Assembly: GCF_004681975.1 (NCBI RefSeq)
Contig: NZ_SMLK01000003.1
Span: 372,001 to 436,000, forward strand
Direction of reading: 5' to 3'
Length of the DNA: 64,000 nucleotides
Source of the DNA: Ramlibacter humi
GTDB lineage: Bacteria > Pseudomonadota > Gammaproteobacteria > Burkholderiales > Burkholderiaceae_C
Each line of letters begins with the position of its first letter. The stretch's first letter is position 1. Both the position numbers and the translations under genes were made by a program. The notes under the pieces were generated by a model, which saw only the letters and a program-made list of their open reading frames with translations, was not told the origin of the DNA and ran no database searches. This document shows positions 1 through 8,191 of the stretch, piece after piece.

Positions 1-39
1 CGGCCGCTTCGAAACCAACGACCTTCAAGAGGGCCGTCC

Positions 40-3000
40 ATGACGCGACGCCAGTTCCCCCAACGCCTGCGGGCCGGCCAGGTGCCCGCGCCGGCCCCCG
101 CGGCTGCCGGCCACCGCCCGGTGCTGCTGGCCCTGGCGCTGGCCGCGGGCTTCACCGCCGTCGCCGCGCGCGCGCAGTCGGTGCCGATCGGCGCGATCCA
201 CGGCACGGCCCGGTTCGACCAGAACGGCAACAACCTGGTGGTCACCACCACCAACGGCGCCAACAGCAACCATTCGGCCATCAACTGGCAGAGCTTCAAC
301 GTCCCGGGCGGTTCGACCACCTACTTCAACCAGCCCAACGCGGCCAGCACCTCGATCAACCGCGTGCTGGGCGCGGACCCCAGCAAAATCTTCGGCACGC
401 TGTCGTCGAACGGCAAGCTGGTGCTGGTGAACCCGAACGGCATCGCCGTGGGCGCCGGCGCGGTGGTGGACACCGCGGGCTTCACCGCTTCGACGCTGCG
501 CATGAGCGACGCCGATGCCATCGCCGGCCGCCTGCGCTTCGGCGACGGCACGGCCGGTGGCCCATTGCGCGTGGACGGCCGCGTGCTGGCGCGCCAGGGC
601 AACGTGGTGCTGATCGGCAGCGACGTGCAGGTGGGCGCCGGTGCCGTGGTCGAAAGCCCCGCGGGCGCGACCGTGCTGGCCGCGGGCCAGAAGGTGGAAG
701 TCACCGGCCGCGGGCTGGAAGGCATCTTCTTCGAGGTGCAGGCGCCGACGGATCAGGCGGTGAACCTGGGCACCTTGCGCGGCGACGCGGTCGGCGTCTT
801 CGCCGGCACGCTGCGCCACAGCGGCCTGGTGCAGGCCACCGGCGTGACGGTGGAAGGCGGGCGCGTGGTGCTCAAGGCGAGCGAGCACGCCGAGACGTCC
901 GGCACGACCTTGGCGCAGGGCATGAATGGCGCGGGCGGCAAGGTGGACGTGCTGGCGCGCACGGTGGGCGTGATGGACGGCGCGGCCATCGACACCTCCA
1001 ACACCGCGGGCGGCGGACAGATCCGGATCGGCGGCGACTACCGCGGCGCCAGCGCCGGTGCGCCGAACGCGCAGGTGACCTACGTCGCCGAAGGCGCGAC
1101 GCTGCGCGCGAATGCCACCGACAGCGGCAACGGCGGGCGCGTCATCGTCTGGGCCGACGACACCACGCGCGTGCACGGCACCATCGAGGCCAAGGGCGGT
1201 GCGAACGGTGGCAACGGCGGCTTCGTCGAGACGTCGGGCAAGCGGGTGCTGCAGGCGAGCGGCGTGAAGGTGGATGCGTCGGCCGCCAAGGGTGCGAACG
1301 GCGCCTGGCTGCTGGATCCGGCGGACATCACGATCGTCGCGGGCGGCGCCGAAGATGCGACGAGCGCGGGCGCTCCGAACGACGTGTTCTCGGCCGGCGC
1401 CGCCGGCACGTCGTACCTGCTGGCTTCCACGCTCGATGCCGCGCTGAACGGCGGCGGCACGAACGTGACGATCGAGACGAATTCCGGCACCGGCGGCACC
1501 GGCGACATCACCTTCGACACCGCGGCGGGGTCGATGACGTTCAACAAGACGACCGGCGGCACCACGAACCTGAACCTGAACGCCGACGGCGCCATCAAGT
1601 TCGTCGGCGCCGGGAGCGTGGATTTCCAGGCCACCGACGGCGGCACCGGCGTGTTGAACGTCAACTTCAACACGGCGGCGAAGTCCGTTTTCACCGACGG
1701 TCCCACCACCGTGACGGCCAGCACCGGCGGGCCGGGCAATGCGGTGAAGCTGAACCTCACGTCGGGGACGACGTGGCAGAACAACGGCAGCCTCTACCTG
1801 CGCGCCGGCAGCAAGCTGGCGGCCGCCGACGCCACGTTCGCGAACAACGGCTACGTCGAACTGGGCGACGCCAGGTTCCTGGCCGGCACGCTGACCAATG
1901 GCGGCAGCGTGATGGCGTACGGCAGCAGTGACCTGGAGACGACCCAGGGCTATGCAAGCGCCGGCAGCGGCTCGCTCGGCTTCTACGGCGGCAATCTCAC
2001 GCTGGTGCAGCAGACGGGCGCACTCGTCATCAAGAGCTCCGATGACATCTCCGCCTCGGGTGCGGTGTCGCTGACGGCGCGTGGCGGTGACATCCAGGTC
2101 AACCGTGACGTCCACGGTGCTTCCATCGGCCTGGACGCGAGCGGCAACATCGCCGCCTCGGGGTCTTCGTTCTACACGGGCGGCAGCACCACGGCCGATG
2201 GCCCCGGCGTCAGCCTCAAGGCCGGCGGCAACATCGACTTCAACAGCATCTCCACGCGCTCCAGCAGCGGAAAGATCCACGGCGGCCACGTGGGCGTCGA
2301 GGCCGGCAACAACATCACCGGCTATTCGATCGACACCAGCAGCGGCAGCCTGGGCTCCGGCGGCGGCGTGTCGTTGATCGCCCGCGGCACCGGCGCGATC
2401 GATGTCGGCTACGTCGACGCGTACGGCTCCAGCTCGTACGCGCGCGGCGGCGACGGCGGCGCGGTGTCCATGACGGCCGGTGGCAACATCCATGCCTACA
2501 ACATCGGCACGTACGGCGGCGATTCGTACAGCGGCAGCCTGGGCGGCGGCAATGGCGGCCTCGTCTCGCTGACCAGCCAGTTCGGCAACGTCACCGTGGA
2601 CTATGCGATCGGCACGGAAGGCGGCGGCGGCAGCGGCGCGGGCGGCAACGCGAATGGCGTGTCGATCAACGCGGCCGGCACCGCACAGGTGGGCTCGATC
2701 CACGCTTACGGTGGCGACGGCGGCCCGGGCCGGGCCGGCGGCAACGGCGGCAACGTTTCGGTGACTGCGAGCGCAGTCTCGACCAGCTACGTCGATGTGT
2801 CGGGTGGCCAGGGCGGCAGTTCCAGCGACGGCACGACGCCGGGAGGCATGGGCGGCAATGGCGGCAGCGTCACCCTCGTCCAGAAGTCCGGTGACCTGGA
2901 TCTCTCCAGCAAGACCATTTACGCGGCGGGCGGAACGGGCGGTGGCGGCTACAGCGGCAGCGCGGGTGGCAAGGGCGGCGCGGGCGGCGCCATCACCCTG

Positions 3001-4296
3001 GTCGCGCAAGGCGGTGGCGTGGTCCTCGATCCTTCCAGCAGCTCCGGCGGCTTCATCGCAGCCTTCGGCGGCCAGGGCGGCTACAGCAGCGACACCCGCG
3101 GCGGCGACGGCGGGCAAGGCGGTGCCATCGTCATCACGGCGGCGGCGAGCAGCAAGCTCCTGGGTTCGCTGGACGCGAGCGGCGGCGAAGGCGGCGAGGT
3201 CGATGCCGGCCGCGGTGGCAACGGCGGCAACGGCGGTTCCATCAACATCAACGTGGCCGGTACCCTGACCCTGGCGGGCGATGTGCTGGCCGGCGCCGGC
3301 CACGGAGGCACCGCGTACACCTACGACGCCACCGTGGGCGACTACGTGCCCGATCCTGCCCGTGCGGGCAGCAACGGGTCGACCTGGGGAACGTTCTCCA
3401 CGTCCGTCTCCGGCGGCATCGTGGTGCCGTCGACGATGACGACCACGACGCGTTCCACGCCCCCGCCGAGCGGCCCGCCGGCGCTGGCGGCCGTCATGCT
3501 GGCTGCCGTGACCACGCCCACGTCCACCACCGTGCCGGCGCAGCTCTACGTCGATGCCCAGTGGACCAACAACGACGCTCTCACGCTGCAGTCCGGGTCC
3601 ACCGTGCTGCTCGGCCGCTACGACCACACCACCGGCGGGCTGTCCGGCAGCGGGCAGGCGCTGGTGAACGGGCCGCAGGGCACCATCCAGGGCACCGGCA
3701 CCATCGATGGCAGCGTCGCCAACTTCGGCACCGTCGCGCCCGGCGGACAGGGCGGCATCGGCCGCCTGGTGGTCACGGGCGACTATTCGCAAGGCAGCAC
3801 CGGTTTCCTGCGCATGGACGTGGCCGGCAACACGACCTACGTGCCCGGCCAGACCTACGACCAGCTGGTGGTCGGCGGCACGGCCAACCTGGGTGGACAG
3901 CTGGTGGTTTCCTCGCTGCCTGCGGTGCCCACCAGCACGGTGGCGCTGGCGACGGCGCGGCAGATGGTGGCCGTGAGCGATGCGCCCACGAGCTTCTACG
4001 AGCTGATCCAGGCTTCGGCCGCGACCGGCCGCTTCTCGCGCATGTCCGGCCCCAGCGCCATCATGGCGCAGATGCGCATGAACATCGGCGGCCAGGTGAT
4101 CGACATCCCCGGTGGCACCGCCGCGGGCCTGATCGCGGCCCTGCAGCAGCTGTTGCCGAACGCGACACTGGCCGACCTGCAACAGGTGCTGGTGGAGACC
4201 ACCAACAACTCGTTGGGCAAGAAGGACGACAAGGAAGAGCAGGCGAAGAAGGGCGACGACATCGTCGTGACCGACACGTCCTGCAAGCCGTCCTGA
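40..4296 (+). CDS. Two-partner-secretion exoprotein (TpsA / filamentous haemagglutinin-like)
   Basis: The 1418-residue product looks like a secreted adhesin-type exoprotein exported through an outer-membrane TpsB pore. Residues 1-45 form a long signal peptide (basic start, hydrophobic core around 28-42, ending ARA before Gln46). The TPS secretion domain follows over about residues 46-300, with NPNGI at 131-135. After that come glycine/serine-rich beta-helix-like repeats (about 680-1110), a Thr/Pro-rich stretch near 1140, and a C-terminal domain ending in a charged tail with one cysteine four residues from the end. An AAGAGGG ribosome site lies 6 bases before the ATG. The TpsB partner is not visible; only 39 bases precede the gene. 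It is clearly a haemagglutinin-N domain protein, but what it binds cannot be told. Confidence 0.9.
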   Translation: MTRRQFPQRLRAGQVPAPAPAAAGHRPVLLALALAAGFTAVAARAQSVPIGAIHGTARFDQNGNNLVVTTTNGANSNHSAINWQSFNVPGGSTTYFNQPNAASTSINRVLGADPSKIFGTLSSNGKLVLVNPNGIAVGAGAVVDTAGFTASTLRMSDADAIAGRLRFGDGTAGGPLRVDGRVLARQGNVVLIGSDVQVGAGAVVESPAGATVLAAGQKVEVTGRGLEGIFFEVQAPTDQAVNLGTLRGDAVGVFAGTLRHSGLVQATGVTVEGGRVVLKASEHAETSGTTLAQGMNGAGGKVDVLARTVGVMDGAAIDTSNTAGGGQIRIGGDYRGASAGAPNAQVTYVAEGATLRANATDSGNGGRVIVWADDTTRVHGTIEAKGGANGGNGGFVETSGKRVLQASGVKVDASAAKGANGAWLLDPADITIVAGGAEDATSAGAPNDVFSAGAAGTSYLLASTLDAALNGGGTNVTIETNSGTGGTGDITFDTAAGSMTFNKTTGGTTNLNLNADGAIKFVGAGSVDFQATDGGTGVLNVNFNTAAKSVFTDGPTTVTASTGGPGNAVKLNLTSGTTWQNNGSLYLRAGSKLAAADATFANNGYVELGDARFLAGTLTNGGSVMAYGSSDLETTQGYASAGSGSLGFYGGNLTLVQQTGALVIKSSDDISASGAVSLTARGGDIQVNRDVHGASIGLDASGNIAASGSSFYTGGSTTADGPGVSLKAGGNIDFNSISTRSSSGKIHGGHVGVEAGNNITGYSIDTSSGSLGSGGGVSLIARGTGAIDVGYVDAYGSSSYARGGDGGAVSMTAGGNIHAYNIGTYGGDSYSGSLGGGNGGLVSLTSQFGNVTVDYAIGTEGGGGSGAGGNANGVSINAAGTAQVGSIHAYGGDGGPGRAGGNGGNVSVTASAVSTSYVDVSGGQGGSSSDGTTPGGMGGNGGSVTLVQKSGDLDLSSKTIYAAGGTGGGGYSGSAGGKGGAGGAITLVAQGGGVVLDPSSSSGGFIAAFGGQGGYSSDTRGGDGGQGGAIVITAAASSKLLGSLDASGGEGGEVDAGRGGNGGNGGSININVAGTLTLAGDVLAGAGHGGTAYTYDATVGDYVPDPARAGSNGSTWGTFSTSVSGGIVVPSTMTTTTRSTPPPSGPPALAAVMLAAVTTPTSTTVPAQLYVDAQWTNNDALTLQSGSTVLLGRYDHTTGGLSGSGQALVNGPQGTIQGTGTIDGSVANFGTVAPGGQGGIGRLVVTGDYSQGSTGFLRMDVAGNTTYVPGQTYDQLVVGGTANLGGQLVVSSLPAVPTSTVALATARQMVAVSDAPTSFYELIQASAATGRFSRMSGPSAIMAQMRMNIGGQVIDIPGGTAAGLIAALQQLLPNATLADLQQVLVETTNNSLGKKDDKEEQAKKGDDIVVTDTSCKPS

Positions 4297-4314
4297 GGCG
4301 GGACTCGCGCAAGC

Positions 4315-4342
4315 AAAAGGGCTGCCGCGGCAGCCCTTTTTT
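4315..4342. terminator. Bidirectional rho-independent terminator
   Basis: A 12-base perfect inverted repeat (AAAAGGGCTGCC / GGCAGCCCTTTT) is followed by a T run and preceded by an A run, so it works on both strands. It sits between the convergent exoprotein gene and the FAD-oxidase gene. Confidence 0.9.
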
Positions 4343-4361
4343 CATGGGTGCGCGCCGCGCG

Positions 4362-5855
4362 TCAGAAGCGCGGCAGCTCCGGGTGCGGCAGGCGGTTGCC
4401 GCGCACCAGCATCTTTCCGTACTCCGCGCAGCGGTGCAGCGTGGGGATCACCTTGCCGGGGTTCAGGCGGCCCGCCGGATCGAACGCGCGCTTGACGCCG
4501 AACATCTGCTCGCGCTCCTCGGGGCTGAACTGCACGCACATCGAGTTGAGCTTCTCCACGCCCACGCCGTGCTCGCCCGTCACCGTGCCGCCCATGGCGA
4601 CGCTGGCTTCCAGGATGTCGGCGCCGAACTTCTCGCAGCGATGCAGCTCGTCGGGGTCGTTGGCATCGAACAGGATCAACGGATGCAGGTTGCCGTCGCC
4701 CGCGTGGAACACGTTGACGCAGCGCAGCCGGTACTTCCGCTCCATCTCCTGGATGGCCAGCAGGATGTCCGCCAGCCGCTTGCGCGGGATGGTGGAGTCC
4801 ATGCACATGTAGTCGGGGCTGATGCGGCCGGACGCGGGGAAGGCGTTCTTGCGCCCGCTCCAGAAGCGCAGCCGCTCGGCCTCGTCGCGGCTCACCGCGA
4901 TGGCGGTGGCGCCCGCGCCGCGCAGCACCTGCGTCATGCGGGCTATCTCCTCTTCCACCTCTTCCGGCGTGCCGTCGCTTTCGCACAGCAGGATGGCTTC
5001 GGCGTCGAGGTCGTACCCCGCTTGGACGAAGTCTTCCACCGCGGCCGTCATGCGCTTGTCCATCATCTCCAGGCCGGCCGGGATGATGCCCGCGGAGATG
5101 ACCGCCGCCACCGCGTCGCCAGCTTTGCGCAGGTCGTCGAAGCTGGCCATGATGCAGCGCGCCAGTTGCGGCTTGGGCACCAGCTTGACGGTGACTTCCA
5201 TCGTCACCGCCAGCATGCCCTCGCTGCCGACCACCACACCCAGCAGGTCGTAGCCGGACGCGTCCAGCGCTTCCGAACCGAAGGTGACCGGCTCGCCTTC
5301 CGCGGTGAAGCCGCGCACGCGCAGCACGTTGTGCAGCGTCAGGCCGTACTTCAGACAGTGCACGCCGCCGGAGTTCTCCGCCACGTTGCCGCCGATGGTG
5401 CAGGCGATCTGGCTGGAAGGATCGGGCGCGTAGTACAGGCCGTAGGTCGCCGCGGCTTCGCTGATCGCGAGGTTGCGCACGCCGCATTGCACGCGCGCGG
5501 TGCGGCTGGCCGGGTCCAGCGAGACGATGCGGTTGAACCGGGACAGCGACAGCGTCACGCCTTGCCGGTGCGGCATCGCGCCGCCGGAAAGGCCGGTGCC
5601 CGCGCCGCGTGCGACCACCGGCACGCCCAGCGCATGGCAGGCGCGCAGCACGCCCTGCACCTGTTCCTCGGTCTCGGGCAACGCGACGGCGAGCGGCCGC
5701 TCGCGGTAGGCGGTGAGGCCGTCGCATTCGTACGGGCGTGTTTCTTCGGCATGCCACAGCAGCGCTTGCGGCGGCAGCACCGCTCGCAGCGCCGGCAGCA
5801 GGCGGTCGAGCAGCGCGGCTTCGGAAGCGACGGCGGGATCCAGCGGGGCGTTCAT
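4362..5855 (-). CDS. FAD-linked oxidase, GlcD family (glycolate/D-lactate dehydrogenase-like)
   Basis: This 497-residue flavoprotein belongs to the vanillyl-alcohol-oxidase/GlcD family, whose members oxidise 2-hydroxyacids such as glycolate or D-lactate. The FAD_binding_4 domain covers about 57-225, with RGAGTGLSGG at 83-92, the DPSSQ...GGNVAENSGG segment at 145-164 and GSEGMLAV at 210-217. The FAD-oxidase C-terminal domain follows, with FHAGDGNLHP and GEHGVGVEK motifs. Length matches GlcD (about 499). The glcE and glcF partners are not next to it: downstream is a terminator and upstream a divergent thioesterase gene. It may therefore be a stand-alone D-2-hydroxyacid or D-lactate dehydrogenase rather than the glycolate oxidase subunit. 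Confidence 0.9.
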   Translation of the reverse strand: MNAPLDPAVASEAALLDRLLPALRAVLPPQALLWHAEETRPYECDGLTAYRERPLAVALPETEEQVQGVLRACHALGVPVVARGAGTGLSGGAMPHRQGVTLSLSRFNRIVSLDPASRTARVQCGVRNLAISEAAATYGLYYAPDPSSQIACTIGGNVAENSGGVHCLKYGLTLHNVLRVRGFTAEGEPVTFGSEALDASGYDLLGVVVGSEGMLAVTMEVTVKLVPKPQLARCIMASFDDLRKAGDAVAAVISAGIIPAGLEMMDKRMTAAVEDFVQAGYDLDAEAILLCESDGTPEEVEEEIARMTQVLRGAGATAIAVSRDEAERLRFWSGRKNAFPASGRISPDYMCMDSTIPRKRLADILLAIQEMERKYRLRCVNVFHAGDGNLHPLILFDANDPDELHRCEKFGADILEASVAMGGTVTGEHGVGVEKLNSMCVQFSPEEREQMFGVKRAFDPAGRLNPGKVIPTLHRCAEYGKMLVRGNRLPHPELPRF

Positions 5856-6020
5856 GGCCGCAACCCTAAACCAGTTCCGGCGCGGCAGGCTGAAGATTCT
5901 TCATCCGGCACCGCCGCGCGCTGCAATCGGCGCTGGCACCCGGGCGACAGGCTGTCGCGGGCGTGGCTGGCAAAGCCACCACCGAAGCTCACCATGCCTC
6001 GCACCACAGGAGAGAACGCC

Positions 6021-6473
6021 ATGGTGAGCTATTCGCCGCCCGAACTGCAGCCCGGCCTGCGCGCCGACCTGGCCGCCGCCATCGAAGCGATGCCATCGTC
6101 CCGCCTCATCGGCTTGCGGGTGCGCGGGTTCGCGCCCGGCGGCGTGTCGCTGCTGGAGTTGCCCATGTCGCCGCAGGTCACCTTCGACGGCCGCGTGGTG
6201 CAGGGCGGCGTGGTGGGCATGCTGGCCGACTACGCCGGCGTCAGCGCCGCTTCATCCACCTTGCCCGCGGGCTGGGCCGCATCGACGACCGCCTTCGAGG
6301 TGCACAACCTCGCACCGGCCGTCGGCGAGCGCCTGCTGGCGGTCGGGCAGGCGGTGCAGGTGGGCAAGTCGCACGCGGTCTCCACGGCGCGCGTCTGGGC
6401 CATGCTCGGCGAGGACGCGACGCTGGTGGCCGTGGCCACCACGACCTGCCGACCCTTCGAAGCGCGGCGCTGA
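6021..6473 (+). CDS. PaaI-like hotdog-fold thioesterase
   Basis: The 150-residue protein is of PaaI/4HBT thioesterase size. The central segment VVQGGVVGMLADYAG (about 60-74) is the helix of the hotdog fold that carries the catalytic acidic residue in this family. Such enzymes hydrolyse acyl-CoA thioesters; the substrate is not deducible here. The ATG at 6021 is preceded by AGGAG at 6008-6012. A longer frame runs upstream, but the family begins near this ATG. The gene is divergent from the FAD oxidase and its 3' end almost touches the convergent sensor gene. Confidence 0.85.
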   Translation: MVSYSPPELQPGLRADLAAAIEAMPSSRLIGLRVRGFAPGGVSLLELPMSPQVTFDGRVVQGGVVGMLADYAGVSAASSTLPAGWAASTTAFEVHNLAPAVGERLLAVGQAVQVGKSHAVSTARVWAMLGEDATLVAVATTTCRPFEARR

Positions 6474-6478
6474 GCCGC

Positions 6479-8191
6479 TCAGGTGGCTTCTGCCGCTGCA
6501 GCCGCGGCGCGCTGCTCGCGGTGCGCGATCACGCGCCTGGGATCGTCGGCCAGCTGGTCCAGCGCCTGGTCCATGCGCCGCAGCACCTGGAGTTCGTCGA
6601 TGCCGCCGTCCAGCGCCGTTTCCAGGTCGCCGTCCGGCACGCTCGCGGTGACGATGCGAAAGCGCAGGTTCAGGTCGGGCGGCAGCGTGTGCACGCGCTC
6701 CAGGCCGCGCGCCACCATGTGCTGCGCCATGCGCTTGCGCAGCTCTTCCTCGCACGGCCCTTCCAGCAGCACGGCGAAGCGTGTGTCCGAAACGCGGCAC
6801 ACGGTGTCGACGTCGCGCACCAGCGCCGACAGGCGCGAAGCCGCGACCACCAGCGCGCGATCCGCCGCGTCGCGGCCCTCCGCCTGCGCGATCTGCTGGT
6901 GGTTGGACAGCTCCACCATCATCACCGCGCTGCGGTGCGCCAGCCGGCGGCCGCGCCGCAGCGCGTCGCGCAGCCGCAGCCGCAGCACCGGCGCCAGCAC
7001 CAGGCCGGTGAGCGGGTCGGTGCTTTCCAGCGCGCGCAGGCGGGCGCGGTTCTCGCTGAAGTCGCGCGCGCGCCGGTGCAGCACGTACAGCAGCAGCGGG
7101 ATCTCGATGGCCGATCCGATCAGCACCGCGTATTGCGTGGCCCAGCTGTCCGGCAGCACGCCCGCCGCGCGCAGGGCCGGGAACGGGTAAGCCAGGTGCA
7201 CCGGCAGGAAGCCGAAGAACAGCCACAACGAGTACGACTCGCCGCGCCGCCAGGTCCACAGGCACACCGAGATGCTCAGCACCACCGAGCCCAGCGCGTA
7301 CAGGTTCAGCGCGACGTAGGTCGCGGCGTTGTTCAGGCCCAGGTAAATCGGCACGAGCGCGAGGCCCAGGAACGCGTAGCCCATCACCGCGCGGTCCGCG
7401 AAGCGGCCGTGCCGCGGCAGCGCCGTCGCGTTGCGGATGTTCCAGATGCCCGCCGCCGTCATCAGCAGCACGAACATCGACGGCGCCGCATCGGCGAGAA
7501 GCGCCCAGTGCGGCCAGAAGAACACGGCGCCCACGCCGGTGAACGCCAGCTGGAACAGCAGCATGCCCAGCACGTAGGCCGTGTACGAATGGAAGGACAC
7601 GTCGGCGGAGAGCCGGCCGTACATGATGGCGAGAACCGCCACCAGCACGCCGAAGCCCAGGTACGCGCCCACCAGCAGATAGGTCCAGTCGCGCGTGTCC
7701 TGCAGTTCCGAAGCCGAGAGCAGGCGCAGGTGCGTGCTGACCGGCGCCGGCTTGTTCTCGATGCGCAGCCACACGGTGCCCCCGCCGGGCGGCAGCTCGA
7801 ACAGCGGCGCGAAGTTCGGGTGCGACCACTGCGACACGGGCCGGTGGTCGCCCGCGAATTGCTCGCGCCAGCCGCCGACGGATGAAAACAGGGTGGCGTG
7901 ATCGATGAAGGCCGCGCCGGTGAGCATCAGGTACCAGTGCTCGTCCGCGGGCAGCTCGGGCGTTTCGACGCGCAGCCACAGCGCGCCATTGCCCAGGGTG
8001 ATTGGGCGCGGGTGCTCCATCGGTTCGAACCTGGCCGCATTTCCCGCCACCTCCTCGATGGTGGCGCCGCCCGATGCATCGACCCATTGCGAGATCCGCG
8101 GCGCTTCTGCCGCCGACGCGGCGGGCAGCAGGAGCAGCCAGCACGCCAGGGCCAGCCAGCGGCGCCAGGACGGCGACAGCGCCTGCATCAC
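6479..8191 (-). CDS. 7TM-DISM sensor with degenerate GGDEF domain
   Basis: The 570-residue membrane signalling protein has a signal peptide (1-28), a periplasmic DISMED2-like beta domain (about 30-160), a seven-transmembrane 7TMR-DISM region (about 170-375) and a C-terminal GGDEF-type domain (about 385-545). The GGDEF domain keeps DPLTGL at 392-397, but the catalytic hairpin reads RVSDTRF (466-472) instead of RxGGDEF. Diguanylate cyclase activity is therefore unlikely; a role in binding or protein interaction is more plausible. Its ATG overlaps the stop of the upstream membrane-fusion gene by 4 bases (ATGA), so the two are co-translated. The signal it senses is unknown. Confidence 0.85.
   Translation of the reverse strand: MMQALSPSWRRWLALACWLLLLPAASAAEAPRISQWVDASGGATIEEVAGNAARFEPMEHPRPITLGNGALWLRVETPELPADEHWYLMLTGAAFIDHATLFSSVGGWREQFAGDHRPVSQWSHPNFAPLFELPPGGGTVWLRIENKPAPVSTHLRLLSASELQDTRDWTYLLVGAYLGFGVLVAVLAIMYGRLSADVSFHSYTAYVLGMLLFQLAFTGVGAVFFWPHWALLADAAPSMFVLLMTAAGIWNIRNATALPRHGRFADRAVMGYAFLGLALVPIYLGLNNAATYVALNLYALGSVVLSISVCLWTWRRGESYSLWLFFGFLPVHLAYPFPALRAAGVLPDSWATQYAVLIGSAIEIPLLLYVLHRRARDFSENRARLRALESTDPLTGLVLAPVLRLRLRDALRRGRRLAHRSAVMMVELSNHQQIAQAEGRDAADRALVVAASRLSALVRDVDTVCRVSDTRFAVLLEGPCEEELRKRMAQHMVARGLERVHTLPPDLNLRFRIVTASVPDGDLETALDGGIDELQVLRRMDQALDQLADDPRRVIAHREQRAAAAAAEAT

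Noticed and set aside
2400-3300. Repetitive GGC-rich DNA in the exoprotein gene as a repeat array
   Set aside because: It encodes glycine-rich beta-helix repeats in one open frame, with no exact repeated unit.
25-4182. A very long open frame on the minus strand opposite the TPS exoprotein
   Set aside because: It is His/Arg/Ala-rich and shows no domain; the plus-strand frame has a signal peptide and a TPS domain. High GC makes long antisense frames common.
3561-6473. A 970-codon plus-strand frame over the end of the exoprotein gene and the FAD oxidase
   Set aside because: Its only real part is the thioesterase at 6021-6473; the rest is opposite a GlcD-family gene.
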